The notes: a model not told the origin generated them from the letters alone. DNA of 64,000 nt from Microthrixaceae bacterium (GCA_023958095.1 JAMLGJ010000003.1:1-64000); one strand, 5' to 3'. Shown: positions 53,731 to 61,964, counted from the first letter of the stretch. Program-made: numbers and translations.

Positions 53731-54128
53731 TCGTCCGCAGTCTCGAGCAGATCGAGGGAACCGAGCGCGACGTCGAGGCGGAGACCTGGAGATCCCGGCG
53801 GTTGCTGCTGGCCGACGACGGCCAGCGGTTCTCCCTGCACGACACGATCATCAAGGAGGGCACGACCACCGAGATGTGGTACCAGCACCACATCGAGGCG
53901 GTCTACTGCATCGAGGGTCGCGGAACCCTCGTGGACCGCGAGACGGGCCAGGAGCATGCACTCGCCCCCGGCACGATGTACCTGCTCGACCGCCACGACC
54001 GCCACACGGTGCATGCCGAGACGCAGCTCCGCATGGTCTGCGTGTTCGACCCCCCGGTCACCGGTCGGGAAGTGCACGACGAGAGCGGTGCCTATCCCGC
54101 GCCCCCGGGGAGCGAGGCCACGCGGTGA
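53727..54128 (+). CDS. ectC: L-ectoine synthase
   Basis: 133-residue cupin that cyclises N-acetyl-diaminobutyrate to ectoine. Typical MIVRSLEQIEGTERDVEAETW N-terminus (first residues), GTTTEMWYQHHIEAVYCIEGRG with metal Glu/His, and GTMYLLDRHDRHTVHAET. ATG overlaps the ectB stop; its own stop overlaps the ectD GTG, so ectBCD are translationally coupled. Confidence 0.97.
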   Translation: MIVRSLEQIEGTERDVEAETWRSRRLLLADDGQRFSLHDTIIKEGTTTEMWYQHHIEAVYCIEGRGTLVDRETGQEHALAPGTMYLLDRHDRHTVHAETQLRMVCVFDPPVTGREVHDESGAYPAPPGSEATR

Positions 54129-55009
54129 GCACGGTCATGAGCGCGTACGTCTCGCGGGTGTCGTCCGAACCTTCGCCGGTCCGCCGGCTGGAGCCAGTGG
54201 TGTGGGGTGACCGGGTCCCGGGCCCCATGACCACCGAGGAACTGGCCAGCTACGAGAGCGATGGCTTCCTGCTCCTCGAGGAGGCGCTGGATGACCGAGA
54301 GGTGCGCTCCCTGGACGACGAGCTCGAAGCGGTGGCCGCCGCGATGGGGAGCAGGGACGAGCGGGTGATCCGTGAACCCGGTTCCGACACCGTGCGCTCG
54401 GTGTTCCAGATCCACGAGCTGAGCGGGCGCGTGGCGGAGCTGGCCTCCGACCCGAGGCTGCTCGGCAGGGTGCGGCAGATCCTCGGGTCGGAGGCCTACA
54501 TCCACCAGAGCAGGGTCAACTTCAAGCCCGGCCTGAGGGGCAAGGAGTTCTACTGGCACTCGGACTTCGAGACCTGGCACTTCGAGGACGGCATGCCCGA
54601 GATGAGGGCTGTCAGCGTCTCGATCAACCTGACGGAGAACCGGGCGGACAACGGGAGCCTGATGGTCATGCCGGGTTCGCACCGGACATTCGTGGGGTGT
54701 GTCGGTGAGACTCCGCAGGAGCACTACCGCGAGTCGTTGCGCTCCCAGCACTACGGGGTGCCCAGTGACCGTGCCCTCGAGCAGCTCGCGTCCGCCCACG
54801 GCATCACCCAGGTCGTGGCACCTCCCGGCTCGGCGTTGCTGTTCGACTCGAACTGCATGCACGGCTCCAACGGCAACATCACCCCGTACCCGCGCCGGAA
54901 CCTCTTCCTCGTGTTCAACTCGGTGGAGAACACCCTGGTCGCTCCCTTCGGGGGCACCGAACCGCGACCCGGACACATAGCTTCGAGGGACCCCGTTCCC
55001 CTGGGCTGA
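54125..55009 (+). CDS. ectD: Ectoine 5-hydroxylase
   Basis: 294-residue Fe(II)/2-oxoglutarate dioxygenase that makes 5-hydroxyectoine. Metal triad: HxD in FYWHSDFETWHFEDGMP and the distal His in NCMHGSNGNITPYPRRN, plus the family signature region SRVNFKPGLRGKEFYWHSD. Position last in ectABCD is usual. Last host gene on this strand before the integrated element. Confidence 0.96.
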   Translation: MSTVMSAYVSRVSSEPSPVRRLEPVVWGDRVPGPMTTEELASYESDGFLLLEEALDDREVRSLDDELEAVAAAMGSRDERVIREPGSDTVRSVFQIHELSGRVAELASDPRLLGRVRQILGSEAYIHQSRVNFKPGLRGKEFYWHSDFETWHFEDGMPEMRAVSVSINLTENRADNGSLMVMPGSHRTFVGCVGETPQEHYRESLRSQHYGVPSDRALEQLASAHGITQVVAPPGSALLFDSNCMHGSNGNITPYPRRNLFLVFNSVENTLVAPFGGTEPRPGHIASRDPVPLG

Positions 55010-55018
55010 GGCTGCCGG

Positions 55019-55453
55019 TCAGCGCCAGCTCAATCCGAGGTCCCCGGCGACCTTCTCGAGAACCGAGGCCATCCTCTCGGGCGACCCCTCGCAGGCCTCC
55101 AGGTCGTCGGGTCCGAGCATCACCACGACTCCGCCTCCGGTCATGGCCACCACCGCGGGCAGGTCCGCCGCAATCTCACGCACAGCGTCGGGCTGGTCGT
55201 CGCGGTGGTAGGTCTCGAAGGGTACCGGCAGGGAATCGCGGCAGCGGCGCCAGTCGGGTCGCTCGCGCACGCTGCCGTGTGTGATGTCGCACAGCGCGCA
55301 GTGGGCGCGACCAAGGCGCTTGGAGACCCAGTAGGTCACCTCACCGCGCAGCGTGCCATCGGCGTCGTAGACACCCACCAGGCGTTCGATCCGGTTTGCT
55401 GCCCCGATTGGGTCACCCACAGCAGGGAGTGTCGCACATCCCTGCTGCATCCG
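55019..55453 (-). CDS. Conserved hypothetical protein (actinobacterial)
   Basis: About 145 residues from ATG 55453. Conserved-looking core: VGVYDADGTLRGEVTYWVSKR, GRAHCALCDITHGSVRERPDW with a CxxC, LPVPFETYHRDDQP, VVAMTGGGVVVMLGPDDLEAC. I recall similar unannotated actinobacterial proteins but no function. The frame continues upstream into the tRNA-Gly remnant, which cannot be coding, so a start at or after 55453 is required. Convergent with ectD (9 bp). Confidence 0.7.
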   Translation of the reverse strand, partial: RMQQGCATLPAVGDPIGAANRIERLVGVYDADGTLRGEVTYWVSKRLGRAHCALCDITHGSVRERPDWRRCRDSLPVPFETYHRDDQPDAVREIAADLPAVVAMTGGGVVVMLGPDDLEACEGSPERMASVLEKVAGDLGLSWR

Positions 55454-55470
55454 AACGGCGGCGCTCTGCG

Positions 55471-55616
<146 letters not shown>

Positions 55617-55638
55617 AGCGGCCCTAGGAGCGGTGCGG

Positions 55639-56436
55639 CTAGCTCTCATCCCTGGCCGGCCGGCCACCACCAGGCCGAGGCCAATCGTCGGGTGAGGCTC
55701 TCCGCCACCGCTCCACACGCTTGCGGATAGCACCGTCCGCGAGGCTCGCCCCGGGCTCCTCGGCCGCAATCACCTCGCGCACCGCGGGGACCCACTGCTC
55801 GCCGGCATCGAGGGCAGCCTTGTAGGCCCTCTGGGCGAGCGTCCTCGTGTTCGCGCCAGCAGACCGCCGGGCACCTCGAGCGGTCGAGCCCTGCAACAGG
55901 TCGAGCTCCTCCGCGGTCGCCGTGTGCCACCCACGGCCACCTTTTCGCCGCGACCACACACCTGCGAGCGCCTCGGCGAGTACGTCCTGTGGCGCGTCCT
56001 CGGTGCCCGAGAGGACCGCGTGCGCAAGTCGAATGAGCCGGCCCATGCGCGCCTCGAGGATGGCCCCGCGTGACACCGGCCGGGTCAGGTCGGTGCAGCG
56101 AAGCTCGAAGCCGGTACACACGATGCGGTCGCTGTGTTCGTCGTGGCTCAAGGTCACGACGGCCTCGAAGCCCTCCGGTACGAGCGGGCGATTCCGGTGC
56201 GCGTCATCCTGGCCATCCCGCCACTCGTCGCGAATCCGCACGACCCCGGGCCACCACACGCGACGCGTGCCCCGGTCCTCCTCGGCGCGCCGCGCTGCCA
56301 CGACCGTCGCGCTCGGTGTGCCCGACATCGACAGGGCGAAGGTCGTCGGCGCCCTGGACTTGTCGCCAGCACGAACGCGGCGATGGTCCTTGAGCACGAG
56401 GGTGGCGCTGAGCCCTCCAGAAGATTCTTTGGACAT
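55639..56436 (-). CDS. Element protein of unknown function, possible DNA-binding regulator
   Basis: 265 residues from ATG 56436 (a TTG at 56460 is less likely). N-terminal half is β-rich and unrecognised (VVTLSHDEHSDRIVCTGFEL). The C-terminal half is helical and basic with RAYKAALDAGEQWVPAVREVI and GAIRKRVERWRR, which could form a helix-turn-helix. It is the only leftward gene of the module and its start codon sits in one arm of a perfect inverted repeat, as for a self-regulated repressor (inference). Confidence 0.6.
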   Translation of the reverse strand: MSKESSGGLSATLVLKDHRRVRAGDKSRAPTTFALSMSGTPSATVVAARRAEEDRGTRRVWWPGVVRIRDEWRDGQDDAHRNRPLVPEGFEAVVTLSHDEHSDRIVCTGFELRCTDLTRPVSRGAILEARMGRLIRLAHAVLSGTEDAPQDVLAEALAGVWSRRKGGRGWHTATAEELDLLQGSTARGARRSAGANTRTLAQRAYKAALDAGEQWVPAVREVIAAEEPGASLADGAIRKRVERWRRASPDDWPRPGGGRPARDES

Positions 56437-56479
56437 TTGGCGTGTTCCGTTGATGTCCAAAGGCTACTCGGTGTTCCGT
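56427..56479. promoter_or_regulatory. Divergent control region with perfect inverted repeat
   Basis: CTTTGGACAT (56427-56436) and ATGTCCAAAG (56453-56462) are perfect 10-bp inverted arms around a 16-bp spacer, between the leftward gene and the rightward excisionase-like gene. GTGTTCCGT occurs twice in the same direction (56442-56450 and 56471-56479), once in the spacer and once on the rightward side. This is probably the lysogeny/excision switch of the element. Confidence 0.6.
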
Positions 56480-56510
56480 GTGTCTCATCCCGAACCACGG
56501 AGGACACACG

Positions 56511-56744
56511 ATGCAGCGAATACTGAACCCGCTGTCCGAAGGCTGGGAGGCCCTCGGCATCGGCAGGACCAAGTTCCTCGAGCTGGTCGACCAGGAGGAG
56601 ATACCGACCGTGCGAATCGGCCGGCGCCGCCTCGTGTCGACCGAGGCGCTCGAGGAGTACGCCGCGAAGCTGGCGCGTGAGCAGAGCGCCGAGCTCCCGC
56701 GTGAGCAGAGCACTGAGCTTGTGCCGGGTGGTGATTCCGAGTGA
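56511..56744 (+). CDS. Excisionase-like small HTH protein
   Basis: 77 residues with a MerR-like HTH_17 domain typical of excisionases and AlpA-type regulators: ALGIGRTKFLELVDQEEIPTVRIGRRRLVSTEALEEYAAKL. ATG 56511 follows GGAGG by seven bases. The C-terminus carries a short duplicated REQSAEL/REQSTEL. Its stop overlaps the next gene's GTG by 4 nt. It likely directs excision with the integrase at the other end, and may regulate the operon. Confidence 0.8.
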   Translation: MQRILNPLSEGWEALGIGRTKFLELVDQEEIPTVRIGRRRLVSTEALEEYAAKLAREQSAELPREQSTELVPGGDSE

Positions 56745-57424
56745 GCGAAGCACCCGACTACCTGGTGGAGTTCACACACGAGGTTGCCAAGCTGCTGGAG
56801 CAAGCCGGTGCTGCGAGCTTCGAGCGCGACAGCGTGGCGGAGCTCGAGCTTGTGGAGCGTGCCGCCGGGCGACTCCTGCGCCTGTTCGAGCTGGCACCCG
56901 AGGAGGTGCCCACCGTGACGTCGGTGCTTGGCAAGCTCTCGCCCAGAGTCCTGGGCTCCGAGCTGCACGCCGCGTGCAGCATCGCCCAGGACTCCCTACA
57001 CAGCGAGCTCGGCGAGCTGAGCCCGTTGCTGGAGCCCCGGTGTCTGTCGTGGGTGAACAGGGTGTGCGAGGACCGAGCCGCAGAACACTGGCCGGTGCTC
57101 GCCGGCCTCGCGGTGCGGTACTCCGAGTCAGGCATCACCCGCCCCGGTCTGCCGCTCGGCCCCATCACCCGCGACATGGCCAGCTCGGCGCGACTGCCCG
57201 AGCTCGAGGCGATGCGCGACGTAGCCGAGATGCACACACAGGAGCTGAAGGCACGCGCAAACCGCATGACCGAGCTGCTCGACCTCATGGGTCCGCGCTT
57301 CACCGAGGAGCGCAACACCGTGCGCGATGCCATCGAGGCCCTGAGCGGCCCCGAACGGGTGCGCGCCGAGGAGCTCTACGCAACCCTGCCCGCCATCATG
57401 TGCGTAGGTGGTGGTTCCGAGTGA
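56741..57424 (+). CDS. Element protein of unknown function
   Basis: 227 residues from GTG, mostly helical and acidic (LVEFTHEVAKLLEQAG, LELVERAAGRLLRLFEL), with a probable coiled coil at AEMHTQELKARANRMTELLDLM. No recognised domain. Overlaps both neighbours by 4 nt (GTGA), so it belongs to the early replication operon. Confidence 0.65.
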   Translation: MSEAPDYLVEFTHEVAKLLEQAGAASFERDSVAELELVERAAGRLLRLFELAPEEVPTVTSVLGKLSPRVLGSELHAACSIAQDSLHSELGELSPLLEPRCLSWVNRVCEDRAAEHWPVLAGLAVRYSESGITRPGLPLGPITRDMASSARLPELEAMRDVAEMHTQELKARANRMTELLDLMGPRFTEERNTVRDAIEALSGPERVRAEELYATLPAIMCVGGGSE

Positions 57425-57726
57425 GTCCGGCTCGACTGAGCCACTACCCGCGACGCGACGGCAAGCTGCCCGAGGGTGCCCGGTGGGTGGGCCGCACTTC
57501 GAGGTGGGGCAACCCGTACCGGGTGAACGAGCACCTGGTAACGCTCCACGCTGGGCACGAGAGGGCGGTCGAGAGCTACCGGCGCTTCGCTGCTGAGCGA
57601 CTTAGCGAGGACCCGAGGTGGCTGGAACCACTTCGCGACGCGACGGCGCTCGCCTGTGCTTGCCCGCTGGAGATGCCCTGCCACGTCGACGTACTGCTGG
57701 AGCTGCTCGAGGAGGTCGAGCGATGA
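57421..57726 (+). CDS. DUF4326 protein
   Basis: 101 residues from GTG. DUF4326 signature: an early WVGRTSRWGNPYRVNE and the late cysteine motif LACACPLEMPCHVDVLLELL. DUF4326 genes are frequent on phages and plasmids; biochemical role unknown. 4-nt overlaps on both sides. Confidence 0.8.
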   Translation: MSPARLSHYPRRDGKLPEGARWVGRTSRWGNPYRVNEHLVTLHAGHERAVESYRRFAAERLSEDPRWLEPLRDATALACACPLEMPCHVDVLLELLEEVER

Positions 57727-58535
57727 GCCTCGAGGCGGCCCTCGCCGCGGCCGCCCGTGGCTGGCACGTGTTCCCGCTGCGGCCCCGGTCCAAGCTGCCC
57801 GCGGTTGACCGCTGGGAACAGCGCGCTACCTGTGATGTAGACCGGCTGCGCGACTACTGGGAGAGGCACCCCGGCGCCGGTTACGGCATCGCCTGCGGGC
57901 CGTCCGGGTTACTCGTGGTCGACCTGGACGGCAAGGGCGGAGCGAATGGCCCCGGTGAGTGGTTCAAGCTCCGCGACGCCCACAACGACCCGGCGACCGG
58001 CACCTACACCGTGGTCACACCGAACGACGGACTCCACGCCTACTTCGAGCAACCCGCCGGCGTGGAGCTCCGCAATACCGCTGGCAGGCTCGCCGAGGGC
58101 ATCGACACCCGCGGCCATGGTGGGTTCGTGGTGGGAGCCGGCTCGAGCATCGACACCGGCACTTATGAGGCGGTCGACACCGACGCCTCCGTGGAGCCCT
58201 GCCCGACATGGCTGGCCCGACTGCTCACCCGCAAGCCGCGGCGGCCCGTCCGCACAGGCCCAGCACAGGGCCGGCATACCCGGTACGGAGCCGCCGCCCT
58301 GGAGCGCATCCTCGGCCGCCTCGCCGCGACACCCGAGGGCCAGCGAAACGTCGAGCTAAACACCGCCGCGTTCTCGGTCGGCCAGCTCATCGCCGGAGGT
58401 GAGCTCGACGCTGACGCGGTCTCGGAGCTCGGCACGGTCGCCTCGCGCATCGGCCTGAGCGAAACCGAAGCGCTCGCCACCATCGCCTCCGGCACGAGCG
58501 CCGGCATGGCACGACCTCGGAGCGCCCCACGATGA
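57723..58535 (+). CDS. Bifunctional DNA primase/polymerase (Prim-Pol) N-terminal-like protein
   Basis: 270 residues. Prim-Pol fold: AARGWHVFPLRPRSKLPAVDRWE, YWERHPGAGYGIACGPSGLLVVDLDGKGG (catalytic Asp pair), GLHAYFEQP, and GIDTRGHGGFVVGAGS. It would prime and extend DNA at the element's origin, partnering the ATPase encoded just downstream (4-nt overlap, ATGA). Alternative: primase only. Confidence 0.9.
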   Translation: MSLEAALAAAARGWHVFPLRPRSKLPAVDRWEQRATCDVDRLRDYWERHPGAGYGIACGPSGLLVVDLDGKGGANGPGEWFKLRDAHNDPATGTYTVVTPNDGLHAYFEQPAGVELRNTAGRLAEGIDTRGHGGFVVGAGSSIDTGTYEAVDTDASVEPCPTWLARLLTRKPRRPVRTGPAQGRHTRYGAAALERILGRLAATPEGQRNVELNTAAFSVGQLIAGGELDADAVSELGTVASRIGLSETEALATIASGTSAGMARPRSAPR

Positions 58536-59674
58536 GCTACGAAGCCCTGGCCGACAAGGTGCGCGCCGAGCTGTCCGCGAACGGTGGACCGCCGAGCGAG
58601 GAGAACTACGCCGAAGCTGAGCGCCTCGAGGGCTGGGAACCCGTCGACATCGGCGAGTACCTGGACGGTGAACGCACACCCGACCCGACCCCCGAACTCC
58701 TCGCACCCCGCAACCTGAGCGGCCACGTAGTCGCTCACGGTCTGTTCTACCGAGGGTGCATCAACTCGGTCCATGGCGACTCTGGTGCCGGCAAGTCGAT
58801 GCTGAGCGGCAAGGCCGCACAGGAGGAGATGGCCTGCGGTGGAGTGGTGCTGTGGGTCGACCTCGAGGCCACCCTCGCCGAGACAGTCGCCCGGCTACTC
58901 GCCTTGGGAGCGTCCGCGGACACCCTGCGTGAACGGTTCGTGTACGTCGCACCGACCAACACCGTCGCCGGTGCTGTAGCCACCCTGGTGGACCTCGTGA
59001 ACGAGCACGAGGCGACCCTCGTAGTGCTCGACAGCCTCGGCGAGGCGTTCGCCCTCGACGGCGTGAACGAGGACTCAGACGCCGAGGTCGGACCGTGGAT
59101 GCGCCGCGTGTTGCGGCCGGTGGCCGCTGCCGGACCTGCGGTGTGTCTCGTCGACCACTCGACCAAGGCCAAGGACAACCCACTGTTCCCCTCCGGCTCA
59201 AAGCGAAAGCGCGCCGCCTGGACCGGAGCCGGCTACCTCGTGACCGCCCCCAAACCGTTCGCCATCGGCCGCTCAGGACTCCTCAAGGTGACCGTTGCCA
59301 AGGACCGGCACGGCACCCGCGCCCGAGGTGAGGAGGCCATACGCGTCGACGTGGAACCGCAATCGAGCGGTGAGCTGTGGCTGACACCGCTCCAGCCACC
59401 CGAACGCGACACCGCAACCGAGGACACCCCCGGCGGTGCGTTCGACGCCCAAGTGGTCGCCGCGGTCGGTGACTACCTCGAGCGCGACCCCGAACGCCGG
59501 GCCAGCCGCAACGAGCTCGAGGAGCGCGCCCTGGCCGGCATCCGGGCTGGGAAGGACCGCAAGCGCGCGTCGCTCGACTGGGCGGTCCGCGAGGGCCACC
59601 TCAGCGAATCGACCGGACCACGAAACGCCCGACTGCATGGCTGGATTCGCGACCTGAACGGAGGTGCCGAATGA
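58532..59674 (+). CDS. RecA-fold replicative ATPase (RepA/AAA_25-like)
   Basis: 380 residues. Walker A VHGDSGAGKSMLSGKAA (about residue 88), Walker B VVLDSLGEAFALDG, and the polar VCLVDHSTKAKDNPLFPSGS sensor loop, as in RepA-type hexameric helicases of plasmids and phages (AAA_25). A C-terminal winged-helix-like region (ALAGIRAGKDRKRASLDWAV) may bind the origin. Follows the Prim-Pol gene with a 4-nt overlap, so both form a replication module. Confidence 0.88.
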   Translation: MSYEALADKVRAELSANGGPPSEENYAEAERLEGWEPVDIGEYLDGERTPDPTPELLAPRNLSGHVVAHGLFYRGCINSVHGDSGAGKSMLSGKAAQEEMACGGVVLWVDLEATLAETVARLLALGASADTLRERFVYVAPTNTVAGAVATLVDLVNEHEATLVVLDSLGEAFALDGVNEDSDAEVGPWMRRVLRPVAAAGPAVCLVDHSTKAKDNPLFPSGSKRKRAAWTGAGYLVTAPKPFAIGRSGLLKVTVAKDRHGTRARGEEAIRVDVEPQSSGELWLTPLQPPERDTATEDTPGGAFDAQVVAAVGDYLERDPERRASRNELEERALAGIRAGKDRKRASLDWAVREGHLSESTGPRNARLHGWIRDLNGGAE

Positions 59675-59988
59675 CCGACCGAAACGACCTCGCCCGACCT
59701 CGCCCCGACCTCGCCGGGCGAACAGGTCAAAACCAACCACTCGACCTCGCCACTTCGCCCCTGCCTATAGGCAGGCGAAGACGAGGTGAGCTGGATGAGC
59801 GCAGAACAGATACCTCAGACAAGGACTTGGCCGGCGAGGTCAAACACACCGACCACGACGAACTGCTGGCACGCCTCGAGGCCGCCACCGCCCTCGCTCA
59901 CCTCATGGACACCGGCACCCGCATACAGCTCTCACTCGCCCTGGCCGACGCCCTCGAGCGAGTGGCCCCCGAGGAGGGCGACCGATGA
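59671..59988 (+). CDS. Small element protein of unknown function
   Basis: 105 residues if the ATG overlapping the ATPase stop is used. The first 45 codons coincide with the iterons and palindrome and have an odd composition (RPRPDLAGRTGQ). Only the C-terminal half (DHDELLARLEAATALAHLMDTGTRIQ) looks protein-like, so a later start (for example TTG 59827) is possible and the repeats may then be intergenic. No family. Confidence 0.5.
   Translation: MTDRNDLARPRPDLAGRTGQNQPLDLATSPLPIGRRRRGELDERRTDTSDKDLAGEVKHTDHDELLARLEAATALAHLMDTGTRIQLSLALADALERVAPEEGDR
59686..59787. other. Candidate replication origin: iterons plus long palindrome
   Basis: GACCTCGCC occurs four times in the same direction (59686, 59696, 59707, 59743), spaced 10, 11 and 36 bp. 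Next comes an imperfect inverted repeat from 59744 to 59787 whose centre is the perfect 16-bp palindrome CCTGCCTATAGGCAGG (59760-59775). A patch with several A residues (GGTCAAAACC) lies between. It sits immediately downstream of the Prim-Pol and RepA-like genes, where replicons of this type keep their origin. Confidence 0.45.
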
Positions 59989-60125
59989 CCGCGAGAAGCC
60001 ACACACGCACCCGGCGTCGCAAGCGGGCCCGCGAGGCGAAGCACCGCTACGACCTGAAGCGCCAACGCGAGGCCAAGGCCGCCGGCAAGTCACACAACAG
60101 ACCCCCCAACCCCAGGAGGAAATGA
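59985..60125 (+). CDS. 46-residue highly basic protein
   Basis: ATG overlaps the previous stop (ATGA) and the product is MTARSHTRTRRRKRAREAKH and a similar Lys/Arg-rich tail ending NPRRK. Net charge is strongly positive, so nucleic-acid binding is likely (inference). It is below the usual size cut-off for gene calling; the tight coupling on both sides supports it. Confidence 0.55.
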   Translation: MTARSHTRTRRRKRAREAKHRYDLKRQREAKAAGKSHNRPPNPRRK

Positions 60126-60127
60126 GA

Positions 60128-60331
60128 ATGCCCTGCCAACCAGAACCACCGCAGTGTGGCTGCCCGCCGTTGGCGGAACACCTGCGGCACGTGCTCGAAG
60201 GCCGCGACGCCCCGCCGTGCCCGCTGCACAACGCCCCCGAACCCGAGGGGCGCGACACGACCCCGCTGAACGACAACCAGGCGCTCGCCGACGCGATCGG
60301 CGCAGCACTTCACATCCAGACCCACGACTGA
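60128..60331 (+). CDS. Small Cys-containing element protein
   Basis: 67 residues from ATG 60128, eight bases after AGGAGG located at the end of the preceding small gene. Sequence begins PCQPEPPQCGCPPLAEHLRH and has four Cys in a CxC...C pattern that might hold a metal. Unknown function. Confidence 0.55.
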   Translation: MPCQPEPPQCGCPPLAEHLRHVLEGRDAPPCPLHNAPEPEGRDTTPLNDNQALADAIGAALHIQTHD

Positions 60332-60343
60332 AAGGCCCCACCA

Positions 60344-61135
60344 ATGGAAAACCAGCTACAACACATCGACCGTGTCGTTCGTGACCTCGAAGGGCTCGGC
60401 ATCACAGCACCGAAGGCGCTCGCCCGACCCGCTGAGCTCACCGCCGCGCTCGGTCAGGCACTCACCCCCGACCCCGCCGCGGAACTGGCCGACAAGATCA
60501 CCTCAGGGGCGCTCAAGCCCGCGGATGCCGGCAAGGCGCTCCTCGACGCGGGGTACACCCTCGCGGCGCTCGACAAGGCCCGAGAGGTCCGTCTGTCCCT
60601 CACGAGGGTGCTAAACCAGCAGACCGCCCGCGCCCTGCGTGACTCCGGCGACGAGATCATCGAAGCACTACGGGCACCGTTCGACGCCGCTGTGGCACTC
60701 CTGGCGGAGGCTCACGGTCTGTTGGGTGACGAACCCGACAAGAAGATGTCTGCCGCTTCGCCCGCGTTGCGTGACGCCTGGGGCAAGCGCGAGGAGGGTC
60801 TGCTCGCGTTCAACAAGGTTCACGGTGTGCGGACCAGGGTCTCCGATGTCGGATACGGCCGACGCGACGACGCCCGCCTCTGGTACATCGAGGCTCTCTC
60901 ACCCCTCGGAGCACCGGCCAGCTACCGGCCCTGGGACCTGATCGTCGCCGGATTCACCCCGCACCTCAACACCGCGGCCGAGGTCGACACTCTGCGCGCC
61001 GAGGTCGACCGGCAGGAACGCGCAGCAGAAGCAGCAGCCCGTGATGGTCGACTGTCACCGCGGGACCGCACCGACGCGATCCGTCAGGACCGCATCGTCG
61101 CCAAGGAAGCAGCCCGGGTAGGTGGCACCCGCTGA
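60344..61135 (+). CDS. Element protein of unknown function (helical)
   Basis: 263 residues, predicted mostly helical with heptad-like stretches at the N-terminus (HIDRVVRDLEGLGI) and the C-terminus (VDTLRAEVDRQERAAEAAAR). No recognised domain. By position, after the replication genes and before the terminase-like gene, it could be a structural or packaging-interference protein, but nothing in the sequence shows it. Confidence 0.7.
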   Translation: MENQLQHIDRVVRDLEGLGITAPKALARPAELTAALGQALTPDPAAELADKITSGALKPADAGKALLDAGYTLAALDKAREVRLSLTRVLNQQTARALRDSGDEIIEALRAPFDAAVALLAEAHGLLGDEPDKKMSAASPALRDAWGKREEGLLAFNKVHGVRTRVSDVGYGRRDDARLWYIEALSPLGAPASYRPWDLIVAGFTPHLNTAAEVDTLRAEVDRQERAAEAAARDGRLSPRDRTDAIRQDRIVAKEAARVGGTR

Positions 61136-61290
61136 CCCAGGGGGACCACCCCCTCCCCCCACCAACCCCAAGGCCGGAGGGTTCTGTGGATTAGTTCGGG
61201 CGCAATGCGCCACATGAGTTCTCACCCGGGCCGGGTCGCCAGTCACGTGCGGCGGTGCCCGGTCCGGGTGAACCCCACGAAAGGAACACC
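61136..61290. other. Non-coding gap before the terminase-like gene
   Basis: 155 bp with runs of C (CCCCCTCCCCCC) and a perfect 6-bp inverted repeat GGCGCA-A-TGCGCC at 61199-61211. Satellites and phages often carry the packaging (cos/pac) site next to the small terminase gene, so this gap is a candidate. Otherwise it is the promoter of that gene. Confidence 0.3.
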
Positions 61291-61644
61291 ATGACGCAAC
61301 CGAAGACACCGACCGGGCTCGGCAAGGCAGGCCGCAAGCTGTGGCAGGACTTGTCCGGCGTGTTCGACCTGGAGGACCACGAGCTGCCGATGCTCGAAGC
61401 CGCGGCGCGTCAGGCCGACGACATCGCCGCGCTCGAGCAGGCAATCAGCCGCGACGGGGTGACCGTCGAAGGTTCCGCCGGCCAGCCACGCCTGAACGGT
61501 GCGGTGTCGGAGGTGCGTCAGGGTCGCTTGGCGCTCTCGAAGATCCTCGGGGCGATCGCGTGGCCGGCCGACGAGCGGCCGATGACTGTGACGCAGCGCA
61601 AGGCCCGCGACGCGGCCCGTGCGAGGTGGGCGCGGCATGGCTAG
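61291..61644 (+). CDS. P27-family-like phage terminase small subunit
   Basis: 117 residues. Matches the P27 family layout: TGLGKAGRKLWQDLSGVFDLEDHELPMLEAAARQADDI, then a DG-V segment and QPRLNGAVSEVRQGRLALSKIL. Small terminases recognise viral DNA for packaging. No large terminase follows in the window, which is typical of satellites that redirect a helper phage's packaging machinery. ATG 61291 has AAAGGA upstream. Confidence 0.75.
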   Translation: MTQPKTPTGLGKAGRKLWQDLSGVFDLEDHELPMLEAAARQADDIAALEQAISRDGVTVEGSAGQPRLNGAVSEVRQGRLALSKILGAIAWPADERPMTVTQRKARDAARARWARHG

Positions 61645-61963
61645 GCGACGGTCCTCAAGCACCCCACCAGAGCCACCAGAGCACCTCTGTGGCCCTCTGG
61701 TGGTCTCCGAGTGGTGCGACCCTGCCGAGTGGTCGACGTGGCCCGGTGAAGCCTCTGTGTACCCGCGATCGCGGATGCTGTGGCTGGCCGTGACCGGTGA
61801 GGCATCACAGCGCCGCCGGGATGCACGCCGGCAATGGGCACACGACCACGGTGTGGCCCTCGAGGACTACCGGCGCCTGTTCCCCCTCGGACCGTCGGAG
61901 GTCGACTGCACCGGCTGGGCAGAGTTCGCAGCGGTGCTGGGGGAGGTCGGCGCGCGTGGCTGA
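61637..61963 (+). CDS. Element protein of unknown function
   Basis: 108 residues; ATG lies inside the terminase-like gene (8-nt overlap), so the two are coupled. Contains three Cys and a Trp-rich middle (SEWCDPAEWSTWPGEASVYP), then RRQWAHDHGVALEDYRRLFP. No family recognised. Possibly an accessory packaging protein by position only. Confidence 0.6.
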   Translation: MARRRSSSTPPEPPEHLCGPLVVSEWCDPAEWSTWPGEASVYPRSRMLWLAVTGEASQRRRDARRQWAHDHGVALEDYRRLFPLGPSEVDCTGWAEFAAVLGEVGARG

Positions 61964-61964
61964 G

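Noticed and set aside
53876-54124. N-terminal extension of ectD in the open frame before GTG 54125
   Set aside because: It overlaps ectC in another frame and is Arg/Pro-rich; EctD proteins begin near the chosen GTG.
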